DNA of 64,000 bases from positions 124,001-188,000 of the forward strand of contig JWIT01000009.1 of assembly GCA_000949895.1 (NCBI GenBank), written 5' to 3'. Below the pieces are notes generated by a model. It was not told where the DNA came from and searched no databases. It was given only the letters and a program-made list of their open reading frames with translations. Each line of letters opens with the position of its first letter. Position 1 is the first letter of the stretch. A program made the position numbers and the translations under genes. Origin of the DNA: Agrobacterium arsenijevicii (GTDB lineage Bacteria; Pseudomonadota; Alphaproteobacteria; Rhizobiales; Rhizobiaceae). This document shows positions 17,051 through 25,522 of the stretch, one piece after another.

Positions 17051-17731
17051 TCAATCCAATCCCGACACTTTGATCACTGCATCGCGGCCAAGCCTCAGCG
17101 CCGTGAAGGGGAGAGCGGCGGTCTGGGTCAGCACGTAGCCCGCCCCGCTCAGCGCGGACGCACCGGCTTCCCTTAAGGGATTTTGGCTTTCGAACTCTGT
17201 GGCTTCAGTCGGAACTGCGGCGGGTGTTGTGCCGACAACCAACGGATCCTGCGTTTCACAGACTGGTTTGCACTGATCGAAACGCATGACATCTGACGAG
17301 CTTGCGGTTGATGTCGAGCGGTCAGGTTTGCCGGATTGTACAGGTTCGTAAAGCGGGCGTTTCGTTGGTATTGCGACGTGCGGAAGCGATGCTACCTGCG
17401 TTTCGCTGATGCCGTTGGTTGCAGGTGCGGTGTTGACGATGTCACGCAGTCTGGTTGAAGGGGCCACAATTTCCCACACGAGGGGAGTGGAGGCCATTTC
17501 CTCTTTCGCATCGAGGCCGTTTGCTGGCGTCAGATCGCCATAGGCGAAAACACAGATCGCACCGAGCAGGAGACCGCCGGCTCCAAGTGCCATCCGTGTG
17601 CGATTGTGCCGGTGTTTCGGGATGGTGAGCTCGAGGTCATGGCGGTGTTGCCAAACGCGCTCGACGCGGATGACATCCGCATTGGACGCTTCGGCGGGAG
17701 TGATGATATCGCCTTCAAGATGACCGGACAT
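17051..17731 (-). CDS. Hypothetical single-pass membrane protein
   Basis: This is a 226-residue protein starting at 17731 behind AAAGGCAAC. Residues 1-45 are a charged cytoplasmic segment rich in His and Arg, and residues 48-66 (ALGAGGLLLGAICVFAYGD) form one transmembrane helix. The rest is a low-complexity, Thr/Ser/Pro-rich periplasmic region with two Cys in QCKPVCETQ. No family is recognised. It lies among small envelope-associated genes on the same strand, suggesting an envelope role. Confidence 0.6.
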   Translation of the reverse strand: MSGHLEGDIITPAEASNADVIRVERVWQHRHDLELTIPKHRHNRTRMALGAGGLLLGAICVFAYGDLTPANGLDAKEEMASTPLVWEIVAPSTRLRDIVNTAPATNGISETQVASLPHVAIPTKRPLYEPVQSGKPDRSTSTASSSDVMRFDQCKPVCETQDPLVVGTTPAAVPTEATEFESQNPLREAGASALSGAGYVLTQTAALPFTALRLGRDAVIKVSGLD

Positions 17732-17865
17732 GTGTTGCCTTTCGTTAGGACCACAATATGAATTCTCGCTTCGCCGGAACCACGGCTTGGCACCGGCGTG
17801 TCTCATCCGAATCGGCGCGTTTCAAACGCTGCAGCTGACCTGGCCAGTTTCAGGTTGGTGACGTG

Positions 17866-18234
17866 CTAATATCTGTCGTGAACGACACCCATGATTTCGC
17901 CGGCACGTGAGACACTCACAAGCAGGTTGTCGCCGCCGCGTGTTGCCTTAACCAGGTAACGCTCACCGACATCCTGAACATTACGCACGCGGTAGCCGCG
18001 GTCCTCGAGCAAGGTAATAACGTCTTCGGGACCAAAGCTGGCGCGACCGTTCCATCTGTTCTTTGCATCGTGATTGCGGTTCCACGCATGCAGGAAACGC
18101 GATTCTGTGTTGCCGTCGACTGAATAGGGATCGGAAGATCCGTCATCATAGATGACGGCCTGGGAAAGGGCGGGGCTTGAAGCACCAATGGCCAAAGCGA
18201 CCGTCACACCTAGAGCTATCGCATTGCGTCTCAT
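17866..18234 (-). CDS. Exported PepSY-like small protein
   Basis: This is a 122-residue protein starting at 18234 (AAGGAG ribosome site) with a signal peptide ending SPALSQA. The C-terminal 55 residues (EDVITLLEDRGYRVRNVQDV, then YLVKATRGGDNLLVSVSR) have the alpha-beta pattern of a PepSY domain. Such periplasmic proteins are usually inhibitors or modulators of envelope proteases or sensors. The assignment rests on pattern, not on a database match. The gene is part of the minus-strand run of small secreted proteins. Confidence 0.65.
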   Translation of the reverse strand: MRRNAIALGVTVALAIGASSPALSQAVIYDDGSSDPYSVDGNTESRFLHAWNRNHDAKNRWNGRASFGPEDVITLLEDRGYRVRNVQDVGERYLVKATRGGDNLLVSVSRAGEIMGVVHDRY

Positions 18235-18417
18235 TCTCTTTCTCCTTGGCTTATGCCTGCAGACCGTGATGATTACGTTCAAGGGAACAACTAGTCCTTG
18301 GGCGGCCTGCAGAACACGCGGTGTCTGGCCGGATACACCCCTTGGACAGTGACACTATGCATCCGTTGATCGTTGCGGTGTGTCGTTTGATATTTAGAAA
18401 TGTTGCGACTGTCCTCG

Positions 18418-19077
18418 CTACCGAAGTTGGGTCAGAAGCGCATCCGCACCCTTGTCAATCGCCACCTGGGAGGCCTTCAGAGCGCCAAAGCTGGCTCCGA
18501 CATTCATCGCATTGGGGTATTGTTTGCTCACATAAGCGGACAACAGGGTGTTGCTCGTCGCGTCGTAAATCTCGACAGCGTAGGCGACCGAACCGGTCAT
18601 CGAACCTTCCTTGTCTCTTGCGGCCTGCACGGCGTTGTAGACGCCACCGCCGACGTCAAGGTGCGAGAACGGTCCAAGGACGGGCGTTGTTGTTTTTGCA
18701 CCCGTCAGCGTCAAATGGATGCGCAGCGTTCCAGGTGCAGGCGAATTCACGACCGAAAACCGCGTACGAAGTTTTTGCGTGAACTGAGACTGCATGTAGC
18801 TGGCCAGCGAGGCCTTGTCCTGCTCACTGATTTTGACGAACTGATTGTCCTGACCTCGATAGACGGTCACTGGGTCGACGATGACCTTGTCATATTGCTT
18901 CCAGTTGGCGCCGCTATTGTATCGATAGGGAACCCGACCGCTTCGGTCACTCGGATCGGCTTTGAGGTGCTGCGCCGATGCGAGGCCGGCATAGGCCGTT
19001 GGATCGGCGGTTGTACAGCTGGCAAGAGCCCCGATGGAGAGGAGAAGCGAGACGCTGGCTTTGGACAGGGTATTCAA
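18418..19077 (-). CDS. DUF3313-type lipoprotein
   Basis: A 219-residue protein with a lipoprotein signal (LLLSIGALASC; Cys21). The mature sequence contains YDKVIVDPVTVY near residue 64 and AYAVEIYDATSNTLLSAYVSKQYP near 165, resembling DUF3313 outer-membrane lipoproteins. The start codon is a TTG at 19077 with GGAG nine bases upstream; no ATG lies ahead of the signal peptide. It is adjacent to the two-component genes on the same strand. Function unknown, probably envelope-related. Confidence 0.75.
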   Translation of the reverse strand: MNTLSKASVSLLLSIGALASCTTADPTAYAGLASAQHLKADPSDRSGRVPYRYNSGANWKQYDKVIVDPVTVYRGQDNQFVKISEQDKASLASYMQSQFTQKLRTRFSVVNSPAPGTLRIHLTLTGAKTTTPVLGPFSHLDVGGGVYNAVQAARDKEGSMTGSVAYAVEIYDATSNTLLSAYVSKQYPNAMNVGASFGALKASQVAIDKGADALLTQLR

Positions 19078-19232
19078 TGTTTTCTGGCTCCAGCCGATGT
19101 TAGCGCCGAGTGGCGGGTGTGGCTGGATGAGCGATAGCCCAATGCGGCGTTACTGTGTTTTCAGTAATGTTAGGAAATGTTCGCGGATGCGGGCACCCTA
19201 TGCCCTGATGGCACCGAACCGCGATGCTGGGT

Positions 19233-20564
19233 TTATGTGCTTTCGACGGAAGGCAGGCCGATCTCCACGACAAGCCCATTGGGTTCCCGGTCAAGCAACC
19301 GGAATGTGCCCTTATGGCCTATGGTTACGATCCCTTGAGCGATGGAGAGCCCCAATCCGAAGCCGCCGCTCTTTGCCCCTGTCTGTCGGGATTCATCAGC
19401 CTTGAAGAAGGGCTCAAGTACACGATGCTTCAAATCGTCAGGCAACCCCGGCCCGTCGTCCGAAACGCGGATCAGCACGCCGCCGTCCTGGTTGCTGATC
19501 AGTTCGATTTCGATGTGTTCCGCAAATCTCGAAGCGTTATCGACCAGATTGGAAATGGCTCGCGTTAGACCCTGCGACATACAGGTATACTTGAGCCTGC
19601 GCGGACCCACGAAGCGAACGTCGACCCCCGTATCCGTAAAGTCGTTGGCGATGGTTTGAAGCAAACTTGACAGGTCGATTTTGCGTGGCGGCTCGAACCT
19701 GTTGTCTAGAAAACTCAGGCTTGCATCAATCAGCGACGACAGCGTGGTGATATCAGCCAGCATGAGCTCCTTGAGCTCAGGCTCGGACGAGCGGTCGATG
19801 CGCATGCGCAATCTTGTCAGCGGGGTTCGAAGGTCGTGGCTTATGGCGCGGAGCACCCTCGTTCTTTCTCGCAGCATCGTCTGGATTCTGCCTTGCATGA
19901 CATTGAGGGAGGCTGCGAGGCTGCGAATTTCGGATGCGCCTTCGGCTTTGAAGGGTTCCTCCGAATGGTCGTCCATGCTCACCCTCTGAGCCGCGGCGGC
20001 GAAGCGGACAAGAGGTTCCGTTATCAGCCAGCTGCCAATATAGGCGAGCAAAATGAGAGGTATGACGATTTTCAGGATGCCGCTCGCCATTGCCGGCGCC
20101 AGCCAGACACTGGTTGGGAACTGCGGCATGGCGAAAGAGAGCGCCCTGTCGTTGTCGACCTTGATGGTCAAGACAGGGGGGTCGCTGTTTGCACGAACCG
20201 CGTTCCGGATCGACGTCCAGATCCCGTCGTTGATCAGGTCTTTGATTTGCTGCAGAACCTGCGGCGTGGGTATGCCCGCCTGATAGGAAATTGTGGCATG
20301 TGAGGGCGAGGCGCGCTGTACTGAGATGCCCATACGCTCGGCAAACTGAAGCGCGGCAGTTTCTTCTACGGGGTTTTGGCTATGCGCGAATTGTTCGAGG
20401 ATGGCCTCGACGCGACCCGTGAACAGACCGATCTCGATACCCTTGTCGTGCCGACCGTAGATAAACGGTTCCGACAATGCCGCAACAGTTGAAACCAGTA
20501 CGACCAGTAAAAGGGCGAGGAAAAAAAGCTGTTTGCGGATCGAGGCACTGCGCAGCCCCCTCAT
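19233..20564 (-). CDS. Sensor histidine kinase (EnvZ-like)
   Basis: This is a 443-residue membrane kinase. A first transmembrane helix at residues 10-30 (KQLFFLALLLVVLVSTVAAL), a periplasmic domain of about 120 residues, and a second helix near 160-180 are followed by a HAMP linker. The phospho-acceptor His is in RAISHDLRTPLTRLR, the N-box is LVDNASRF, and G-boxes are DDGPGLP and GFGLGLSIAQG. Its ATG overlaps the response-regulator stop by four bases, so the two are translationally coupled. It probably senses an envelope condition; the neighbouring small envelope genes may be targets. Confidence 0.92.
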   Translation of the reverse strand: MRGLRSASIRKQLFFLALLLVVLVSTVAALSEPFIYGRHDKGIEIGLFTGRVEAILEQFAHSQNPVEETAALQFAERMGISVQRASPSHATISYQAGIPTPQVLQQIKDLINDGIWTSIRNAVRANSDPPVLTIKVDNDRALSFAMPQFPTSVWLAPAMASGILKIVIPLILLAYIGSWLITEPLVRFAAAAQRVSMDDHSEEPFKAEGASEIRSLAASLNVMQGRIQTMLRERTRVLRAISHDLRTPLTRLRMRIDRSSEPELKELMLADITTLSSLIDASLSFLDNRFEPPRKIDLSSLLQTIANDFTDTGVDVRFVGPRRLKYTCMSQGLTRAISNLVDNASRFAEHIEIELISNQDGGVLIRVSDDGPGLPDDLKHRVLEPFFKADESRQTGAKSGGFGLGLSIAQGIVTIGHKGTFRLLDREPNGLVVEIGLPSVEST

Positions 20565-21328
20565 GAAACACGTTCCACTTTCGAGGCAAACAGGTATCCG
20601 CCCAACCGAACGGTCTTGATAAACGTCGGATCCTTGAGGTTAGGCTCAATTTTCTGGCGAACGCGGCTGATGTGGGCATCGATACTACGCTCGATCGGCC
20701 CCGCCGAACCCGCGTGGGTCATGGCCAGAAGCTGCTCGCGCGTCAGAATTTTGTTTGGATGGGAGCAGAAAGCCCACAGCAGATCGAACTCGGCTGTTGT
20801 CATCGAGACCTGTGCCCCGTCGGCATCGAATAGTTGCCGGCTGCGCGGGTCTATGATCCAGCCTGAGAAGGTCATTGGTGCAAGCTCGGCCTCTGGCTCT
20901 TGCTGTCGGTCCGCCGCTCGCCGAAGAATGTTCTTGATACGGGCCAACAACTCACGAGAATTGAACGGCTTGGTGACATAATCATCCGCACCCAATTCCA
21001 GGCCGAGGATGCGGTCGATATCTTCCCGCAAGGCCGTGAGCATCAGTATCGGCGTCTTTCCAGTCGCCCGCAGGCGTCGGCAGATGCTGAAACCGTCTTC
21101 TCCGGGGAGCATGCCATCGAGGAGGATCAAATCAAAGTCATGACGCGATAGCGCATTGTCCATTTCTCGGCCATTGGCCGCCGATGCGGCCTGGAATCCG
21201 TGAGCGGTGACAAGATCGACCAGCATGCTTGCAATGGCTTCGTCGTCTTCAACGATGAGGATGCGCGCCTGGGTCTGTGAGACCGATTTATGAGTAGCGG
21301 TGCTTCCGTGCTGCGGGGATAGTGCCAT
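20561..21328 (-). CDS. OmpR-family response regulator
   Basis: This 255-residue regulator has an N-terminal receiver domain with phospho-acceptor Asp in LILLDGMLPGEDGF, acidic pair VEDDEA and conserved Lys in YVTKPF. A C-terminal OmpR/PhoB winged helix follows (TTAEFDLLWAFCSHPNKILT; SIDAHISRVRQKIE). The start at 21328 (ATG) is preferred over an upstream TTG at 21337. It is encoded directly before and overlaps its kinase partner. It should control transcription in response to the cognate sensor; target genes are not evident. Confidence 0.92.
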   Translation of the reverse strand: MALSPQHGSTATHKSVSQTQARILIVEDDEAIASMLVDLVTAHGFQAASAANGREMDNALSRHDFDLILLDGMLPGEDGFSICRRLRATGKTPILMLTALREDIDRILGLELGADDYVTKPFNSRELLARIKNILRRAADRQQEPEAELAPMTFSGWIIDPRSRQLFDADGAQVSMTTAEFDLLWAFCSHPNKILTREQLLAMTHAGSAGPIERSIDAHISRVRQKIEPNLKDPTFIKTVRLGGYLFASKVERVS

Positions 21329-21462
21329 GACTGTCAACTCTTGTCAGGTCGGACCTGTGCAGGTGCCGGTTTGTCCGCAGCCTATGCGCCGCGTTCTACC
21401 TTACCTCTATATTATCTCCTGCAAAACTTTATTCGGATATGTTGCAATATGTTGCGGCGCGC

Positions 21463-21939
21463 CTAGTGCTTGCTACCGTAGATCTGCAAGGGGCCTGCGC
21501 GAAACTGGCTGTCGACGATCACGGCGGCTGTGTAACATCCCCTAACCGTCAGCAGCGAAAAGAAGGCCGCCGAGGCACACGCTATCAGATAGTGTCTGGA
21601 TCGCGACCGACATGGCAGTCTTTCTGCCAGGAGCGTAATTGAGTGTTTGGCAAACCGTCCAAGCGCCACGAGTATGAATATGGCCAGGATGACATATCCG
21701 CTGAGTGACGCGGCATTCACCAACCAGAACATCACGAGACAGCCTCCCAAGAATAGCCATTCCTGTTTCGGAATAGCGACCCGCCAAAACTCGGAGGTGC
21801 GCGACCATCCATACGATTTTCGGTGTGAACTCTCGATTCCCACAGCCGTTTCAGCCGGCTTGCGTTTCGCTATCCCTAGAAAAACATGCGAAGCTGGTAG
21901 AGGCGTGGCAGAATCCGGCGCCGGATCAGGATTGAACAT
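21463..21939 (-). CDS. Hypothetical membrane protein
   Basis: This is a 158-residue protein with two or three hydrophobic segments: EWLFLGGCLVMFWLVNAASL near residue 60, continuing SGYVILAIFILVALGRF, and a weaker one near 120. Long polar ends flank them. Its start lies inside the last codons of the gene upstream on the minus strand (14-base overlap), pointing to coexpression with that unknown gene. No known family is recognised. Confidence 0.55.
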   Translation of the reverse strand: MFNPDPAPDSATPLPASHVFLGIAKRKPAETAVGIESSHRKSYGWSRTSEFWRVAIPKQEWLFLGGCLVMFWLVNAASLSGYVILAIFILVALGRFAKHSITLLAERLPCRSRSRHYLIACASAAFFSLLTVRGCYTAAVIVDSQFRAGPLQIYGSKH

Positions 21940-22390
21940 CCATCAGTCCTTTGCGATGACGCGAGAGCCGGAGCGCGTTCGCGGCAATGCTCCACCAGCG
22001 AGGTTTGCGCGGGTCATTTATCTGGGCAGATGCTGCCCGCCCAATAGCAGGATCCGGTCTCGCGGGAGTTGGACTGGCAAGGAAGCCAACGCGCTCAAGG
22101 AATGCCTTGCTGTCAAATTGTTTCGACACACCGCCGCCTGAGATGCTGTTGTGAAAAAAGACTTCGATATTGATGACCGGGATGGCGCGAATGTTGCGGA
22201 CCAGATCGATATCCGGCCGCGTCGTGACTGCGAAGACGAAATCTTCGGAGCGGAGAGCATCGAAGGCCTGTGGTACCGTTGATACCGCGACCGAGGCATG
22301 TCCATATTCCGCAAGCTTGCCGACAACCATTGTCGCAGCGGCATGTGGCAGAAAAACTAGTATCTTCGGTTGACTGACTGTCTGACGCAT
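21926..22390 (-). CDS. Hypothetical protein with receiver-like N-terminus
   Basis: The 154-residue product starts behind GAGGAAAAG. Residues 8-70 (ILVFLPHAAATMVVGKLAEY, then TVPQAFDALRSEDFVFAVTT) have the alternating strand-helix pattern of a response-regulator receiver, with a start like the REC fold. The acidic pair after strand 1 and a clear phospho-acceptor Asp are missing. The C-terminal half is basic. It overlaps the following membrane-protein gene. Function unknown; a degenerate receiver is the best guess. Confidence 0.5.
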   Translation of the reverse strand: MRQTVSQPKILVFLPHAAATMVVGKLAEYGHASVAVSTVPQAFDALRSEDFVFAVTTRPDIDLVRNIRAIPVINIEVFFHNSISGGGVSKQFDSKAFLERVGFLASPTPARPDPAIGRAASAQINDPRKPRWWSIAANALRLSRHRKGLMDVQS

Positions 22391-22804
22391 TAAGTCTTTT
22401 CCTCGTCCGGGTGATGAGGAAACTTATCTCGCCCATATGCAGCACAGTGTTTGGTTTTATTCAGTTTTATGCGCGCCCGGTGTGGCGATATTGGCCGTCA
22501 TTGAAATGTTCGCGCCGACTTTCAGCGTTTTGCTTTCCAGCAGCTCCCGACAGGCCAGGCAGGCCACTTTTAGATCGCGAGAAAAACGCACCGTCCGCTT
22601 GAAAAGAACGGCGAGCCGATACGTCGTTCTTGTTGAAGTATAGGAACCTGAAGCTGCCGGCACACCGACAAAATATGGGGAATGTTTGCCCTGCAATGGG
22701 CGCCAATATGGCTGCGGCTGTTTCTCCCTATGTCACCGCGCAATCTCACGATCGAGGGTCGGCAATTGGTTGTTGCAACGAGTGCATAAAAAAATACGTC
22801 AGGG
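22391..22804. other. Intergenic region without a supported gene
   Basis: About 410 bases lie between the unknown minus-strand gene and the promoter of the sugar-transporter operon. Short frames exist on both strands (for example 22457-22696 on the minus strand) but none has a convincing ribosome site plus protein-like composition. Promoters for both flanking units must lie here or at its edge. Confidence 0.5.
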
Positions 22805-22832
22805 TTGACTCATTTATGAAACCGGTTACATT
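22805..22832 (+). promoter_or_regulatory. Candidate sigma-70 promoter of the sugar operon
   Basis: TTGACT (22805-22810) and TACATT (22827-22832) are separated by 16 bases and lie about 55 bases before the ATG of the binding-protein gene. The first LacI-type operator falls in the spacer and overlaps the -10 element, which fits repression by the operon's own LacI protein. Assigned from consensus similarity only. Confidence 0.5.
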
Positions 22833-22852
22833 CGCCGATGTAAACGGTTTCA
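22817..22852. promoter_or_regulatory. Double LacI-family operator
   Basis: Two 14-base pseudo-palindromes, TGAAACCGGTTACA (22817-22830) and TGTAAACGGTTTCA (22839-22852), have the central CG and TGnAAnCGnTTnCA form of LacI/GalR operators. They are also inverted copies of each other (13 of 14 match), with centres 22 bases apart, about two helical turns. One lies in the promoter spacer and the other at the expected transcript start. The LacI gene at 27437 ends the transporter gene run and is the likely ligand. Confidence 0.7.
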
Positions 22853-22887
22853 TCGGTTAAAAACCGTGCTTGGAGGAGCAAATTTCC

Positions 22888-23910
22888 ATGTTTAAACATT
22901 TGATGGCTGCCGCCGCTATGGTGCTGGCGGCTGGCACGTCCGTGCACGCTCAGGAGCAGAGCTTCAAGATCGGTCTTTCCAATTCTTTCGTCGGCAGCGA
23001 GTGGCGCACGCAGATGATCGAGGAAGCCCAGGCTGCCGCCAAGGCGTGGGGCGAAAAGGGCGTCAAGGTCGAAGTCGTCGTTCAGAGCGGCAATGTCGAT
23101 GTGCAGGGGCAGATTGGCCACATCCGCAACTTCATGAACCAGGGCGTTGATGCGATCCTTATCAATCCCGGCAGCCCGACGGCCTTTGATCCGATCTTCG
23201 CTCAGGCGAAGGCGCGCAACATTCTCGTCATTGCCACCGACGCGGAAGTGTCTTCGAAGGACGCGATCTACGTCGGTATCGACCAGAAGGCCTGGGCGGC
23301 GCAGTCTGCACAGTGGCTTGCGGATTCGCTGAAGGGCAAGGGAAGCGTCGTCGCCATCAACGGCATCGCCGGCAACCCCGCCAATGAAGCCCGCGTCGCC
23401 GGCTACCGCGAAGTGTTCAAGAAATATCCCGATATCAAGGTGCTGAACGAAGCCAATGCGAGCTGGGATCAGGCGCAGGGCCAGCAGGCCATGCAGAACC
23501 TTCTTGCCACCTATCCCGATATCAGCGGCGTCTGGGTGCAGGACGGCATGGCCGATGGCGCATGGCGCGCGATCGAAGCTGCCGGCAAGATCAAGGACAT
23601 CGCCGCAACTGGTGAAATCCGCAAGGACTTCATGACGCGCTGGGAGAAGGAAAAGTTCAATTCCGGCGCTTCGGTCAATCCTCCTGGTGTCATGGCCAGC
23701 GCGCTCAATGTTGCGGTGCTGAAGCTTCAGGGCAAGGAATTCAAGGACGATATTTTCGGCGGCACCTATGGTAACGCCGTCTATATTCCGATCCCTTTCG
23801 TCAGCACCGACAACCTCGCGGACAATATCAAGGCCGCCGATGGCAAACCGGGCTACTGGTCCGTCACGGCAACCGTGACGCCGGAGCAGGCTGGCGAGTT
23901 CTTCAAGTAA
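22888..23910 (+). CDS. Sugar ABC transporter substrate-binding protein (ribose/RbsB type)
   Basis: This is a 340-residue periplasmic receptor of the Peripla_BP_4 (RbsB/XylF) family. It has a signal peptide ending SVHAQEQ (cleavage near residue 20), then IGLSNSFVGSEWRTQMIEEA, GVDAILINPGSPTAF and DISGVWVQDGMADGA. The ATG at 22888 is chosen over a TTG at 22870 because GGAGGAG lies between them. The upstream promoter carries a double LacI operator. Such receptors bind pentoses, hexoses or related cyclitols; the ligand here is not known but probably is a sugar or glycoside processed by the downstream oxidoreductases. Confidence 0.92.
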   Translation: MFKHLMAAAAMVLAAGTSVHAQEQSFKIGLSNSFVGSEWRTQMIEEAQAAAKAWGEKGVKVEVVVQSGNVDVQGQIGHIRNFMNQGVDAILINPGSPTAFDPIFAQAKARNILVIATDAEVSSKDAIYVGIDQKAWAAQSAQWLADSLKGKGSVVAINGIAGNPANEARVAGYREVFKKYPDIKVLNEANASWDQAQGQQAMQNLLATYPDISGVWVQDGMADGAWRAIEAAGKIKDIAATGEIRKDFMTRWEKEKFNSGASVNPPGVMASALNVAVLKLQGKEFKDDIFGGTYGNAVYIPIPFVSTDNLADNIKAADGKPGYWSVTATVTPEQAGEFFK

Positions 23911-23918
23911 GATCAGTC

Positions 23919-23945
23919 TCGGGCTGGTGGTGAACGCCAGCCCGA
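23919..23945 (+). terminator. Hairpin after the sugar-binding-protein gene
   Basis: TCGGGCTGG and CCAGCCCGA form a perfect nine-base stem around TGGTGAACG, eight bases after the stop codon. There is no T-run. Placed between a binding-protein gene and its ATPase gene, such stems commonly stabilise the upstream mRNA so the receptor is made in excess. Confidence 0.5.
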
Positions 23946-24028
23946 ACCTGAAACTCGAGTGCGGATCGCATCTTTCACGTGTCCGCCGGTGACGAAGCAC
24001 AATGACAAGTACAATTCGGGGACATGCG

Positions 24029-25522
24029 ATGGCGAACGCTCTGGAAGCGGCCGGCATAACGAAGAATTTTGGCGCCGTGCGCGCGCTTTCCGCCGGCAGG
24101 CTGACCGTTGGTCGTGGCGAAATTCATGCGCTGCTCGGCGCGAATGGTTGCGGCAAGAGCACGCTCTGCAAGATCGTTGCAGGTGCGGTTGCGCCGACCA
24201 GCGGCACGATCACGTTCAACGGCGAGGAAGTGCGCTTTAAAAGCCCGCGTGACGCCGAAAACGCCGGCATCGCGTTGTTTTACCAGGAACTCAGCCTCAT
24301 TCCGCAGCTTTCCGTCGCTGACAATATCTTTCTGGGTCGCGAACCGAAGCGTGGTTTTTTTGTCGACAGCAAGGCCTTGAAAACCGAGGCGCGCAAGCTG
24401 ATCGCGCTTTTTGACGGGGTTGCCGGGGAAGGACTGGAGCCGGATGCGATTGTCGGCAATCTGCCGCCAGATCAGCGCCAGCTCGTCGAAATTCTCAAGG
24501 TCTTCGCCCAGAATGCCAGCCTCATGATCATGGATGAGGCGACGGCGGCTCTCGACGGCCGCCAGTCCCAGCGCTTTTTCGAGATATTGAGGGCCAAAAA
24601 GGCGGACGGTATCTCCACCATCATGATTTCCCACCGTCTCGACGAGGTTTTCGCGGTCTGCGACCGCATCACTGTCATGCGCAACGGTGCGACCATTTCG
24701 GAACTCGATACAGCGGCCACCACCCGCGAAGCCGTCGTACACGACATGGTCGGCGATGTCCGCGCCGCTCCCGCCCGCCAGCAGGGACGCGCAGGCGCAG
24801 CGTCCAGCCTGAAGGCGACCGATGTTGCGGGCGATGGGGTTCGCGGTGTCACTCTGGAGGCCTATCCGGGTGAAATCGTTGGTCTGGCCGGTCTGCAAGG
24901 GCAAGGCCAGTCGGCCTTGCTTAAAGGCCTGTTCGGTGCCAATCCTTTTGCCGCCGGCCATGTTCAGTTCGAGGGCCGCGAAGTTACCATCGGCAAGCCG
25001 TCGCAGGCGGTTCATAACGGTTTTGCCTATGTGTCGGGCGATCGCGGTCGCGATGCCTCGTTGCAGGGTCGGTCGATCTTCGAAAATCTCGTTGCGGCAC
25101 TCACGGTGCGCGAAAAGATGCGGCTGGTCCGGCCCGCGACTTTGAAGTCGCGTGTGCAGAAGGTCGCGGACGACATGAAGACGAAATTTGCCGGCATGGA
25201 TATGCCGATCGGCACGCTTTCGGGCGGCAACCAGCAGAAGATCTTCATTTCCCGCTGGCTTGCCACCTCGCCGAAACTGCTTTTGCTCGATGATCCGACC
25301 AAGGGCATCGATCTTGGTGCCAAGGCCGATCTCTTCGCGCTGATGCGGCAGCAGGCTGACGCGGGCGCGACCATTCTTCTCTATTCCTCGGAAGATGCGG
25401 AAATCCTCGAATATGCCGACCGTATTCTCGTATTCAATGGCGGGCGCATTTCTGCGGAGCTGACCGGAGCCGATATGACATCCGTAAACATGACCCGCGC
25501 CGCCTATGGAGACGCCGCATGA
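24029..25522 (+). CDS. Sugar ABC transporter ATPase with two nucleotide-binding domains (RbsA/MglA type)
   Basis: This is a 497-residue tandem ATPase. The first domain has Walker A GANGCGKST and Walker B LMIMDEATAALD. The second has a degenerate Walker A GLQGQGQSALLK, signature LSGGNQQK and Walker B LLLLDDPTKGID, with Asp where Glu is usual. Loss of the Lys in the second Walker A is normal for this family; DDP in place of DEP is less common. The start at 24029 (GGGGAC site) is preferred over an in-frame ATG at 24002. The final ATGA overlaps the permease start. It powers uptake with the two permeases downstream. Confidence 0.92.
   Translation: MANALEAAGITKNFGAVRALSAGRLTVGRGEIHALLGANGCGKSTLCKIVAGAVAPTSGTITFNGEEVRFKSPRDAENAGIALFYQELSLIPQLSVADNIFLGREPKRGFFVDSKALKTEARKLIALFDGVAGEGLEPDAIVGNLPPDQRQLVEILKVFAQNASLMIMDEATAALDGRQSQRFFEILRAKKADGISTIMISHRLDEVFAVCDRITVMRNGATISELDTAATTREAVVHDMVGDVRAAPARQQGRAGAASSLKATDVAGDGVRGVTLEAYPGEIVGLAGLQGQGQSALLKGLFGANPFAAGHVQFEGREVTIGKPSQAVHNGFAYVSGDRGRDASLQGRSIFENLVAALTVREKMRLVRPATLKSRVQKVADDMKTKFAGMDMPIGTLSGGNQQKIFISRWLATSPKLLLLDDPTKGIDLGAKADLFALMRQQADAGATILLYSSEDAEILEYADRILVFNGGRISAELTGADMTSVNMTRAAYGDAA

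Noticed and set aside
22457-22696. Minus-strand 79-residue frame with a CLAC motif
   Set aside because: It has a Cys pair and a basic stretch like a degraded PilZ-type protein, but no convincing ribosome site; kept out of the gene list as undecided.
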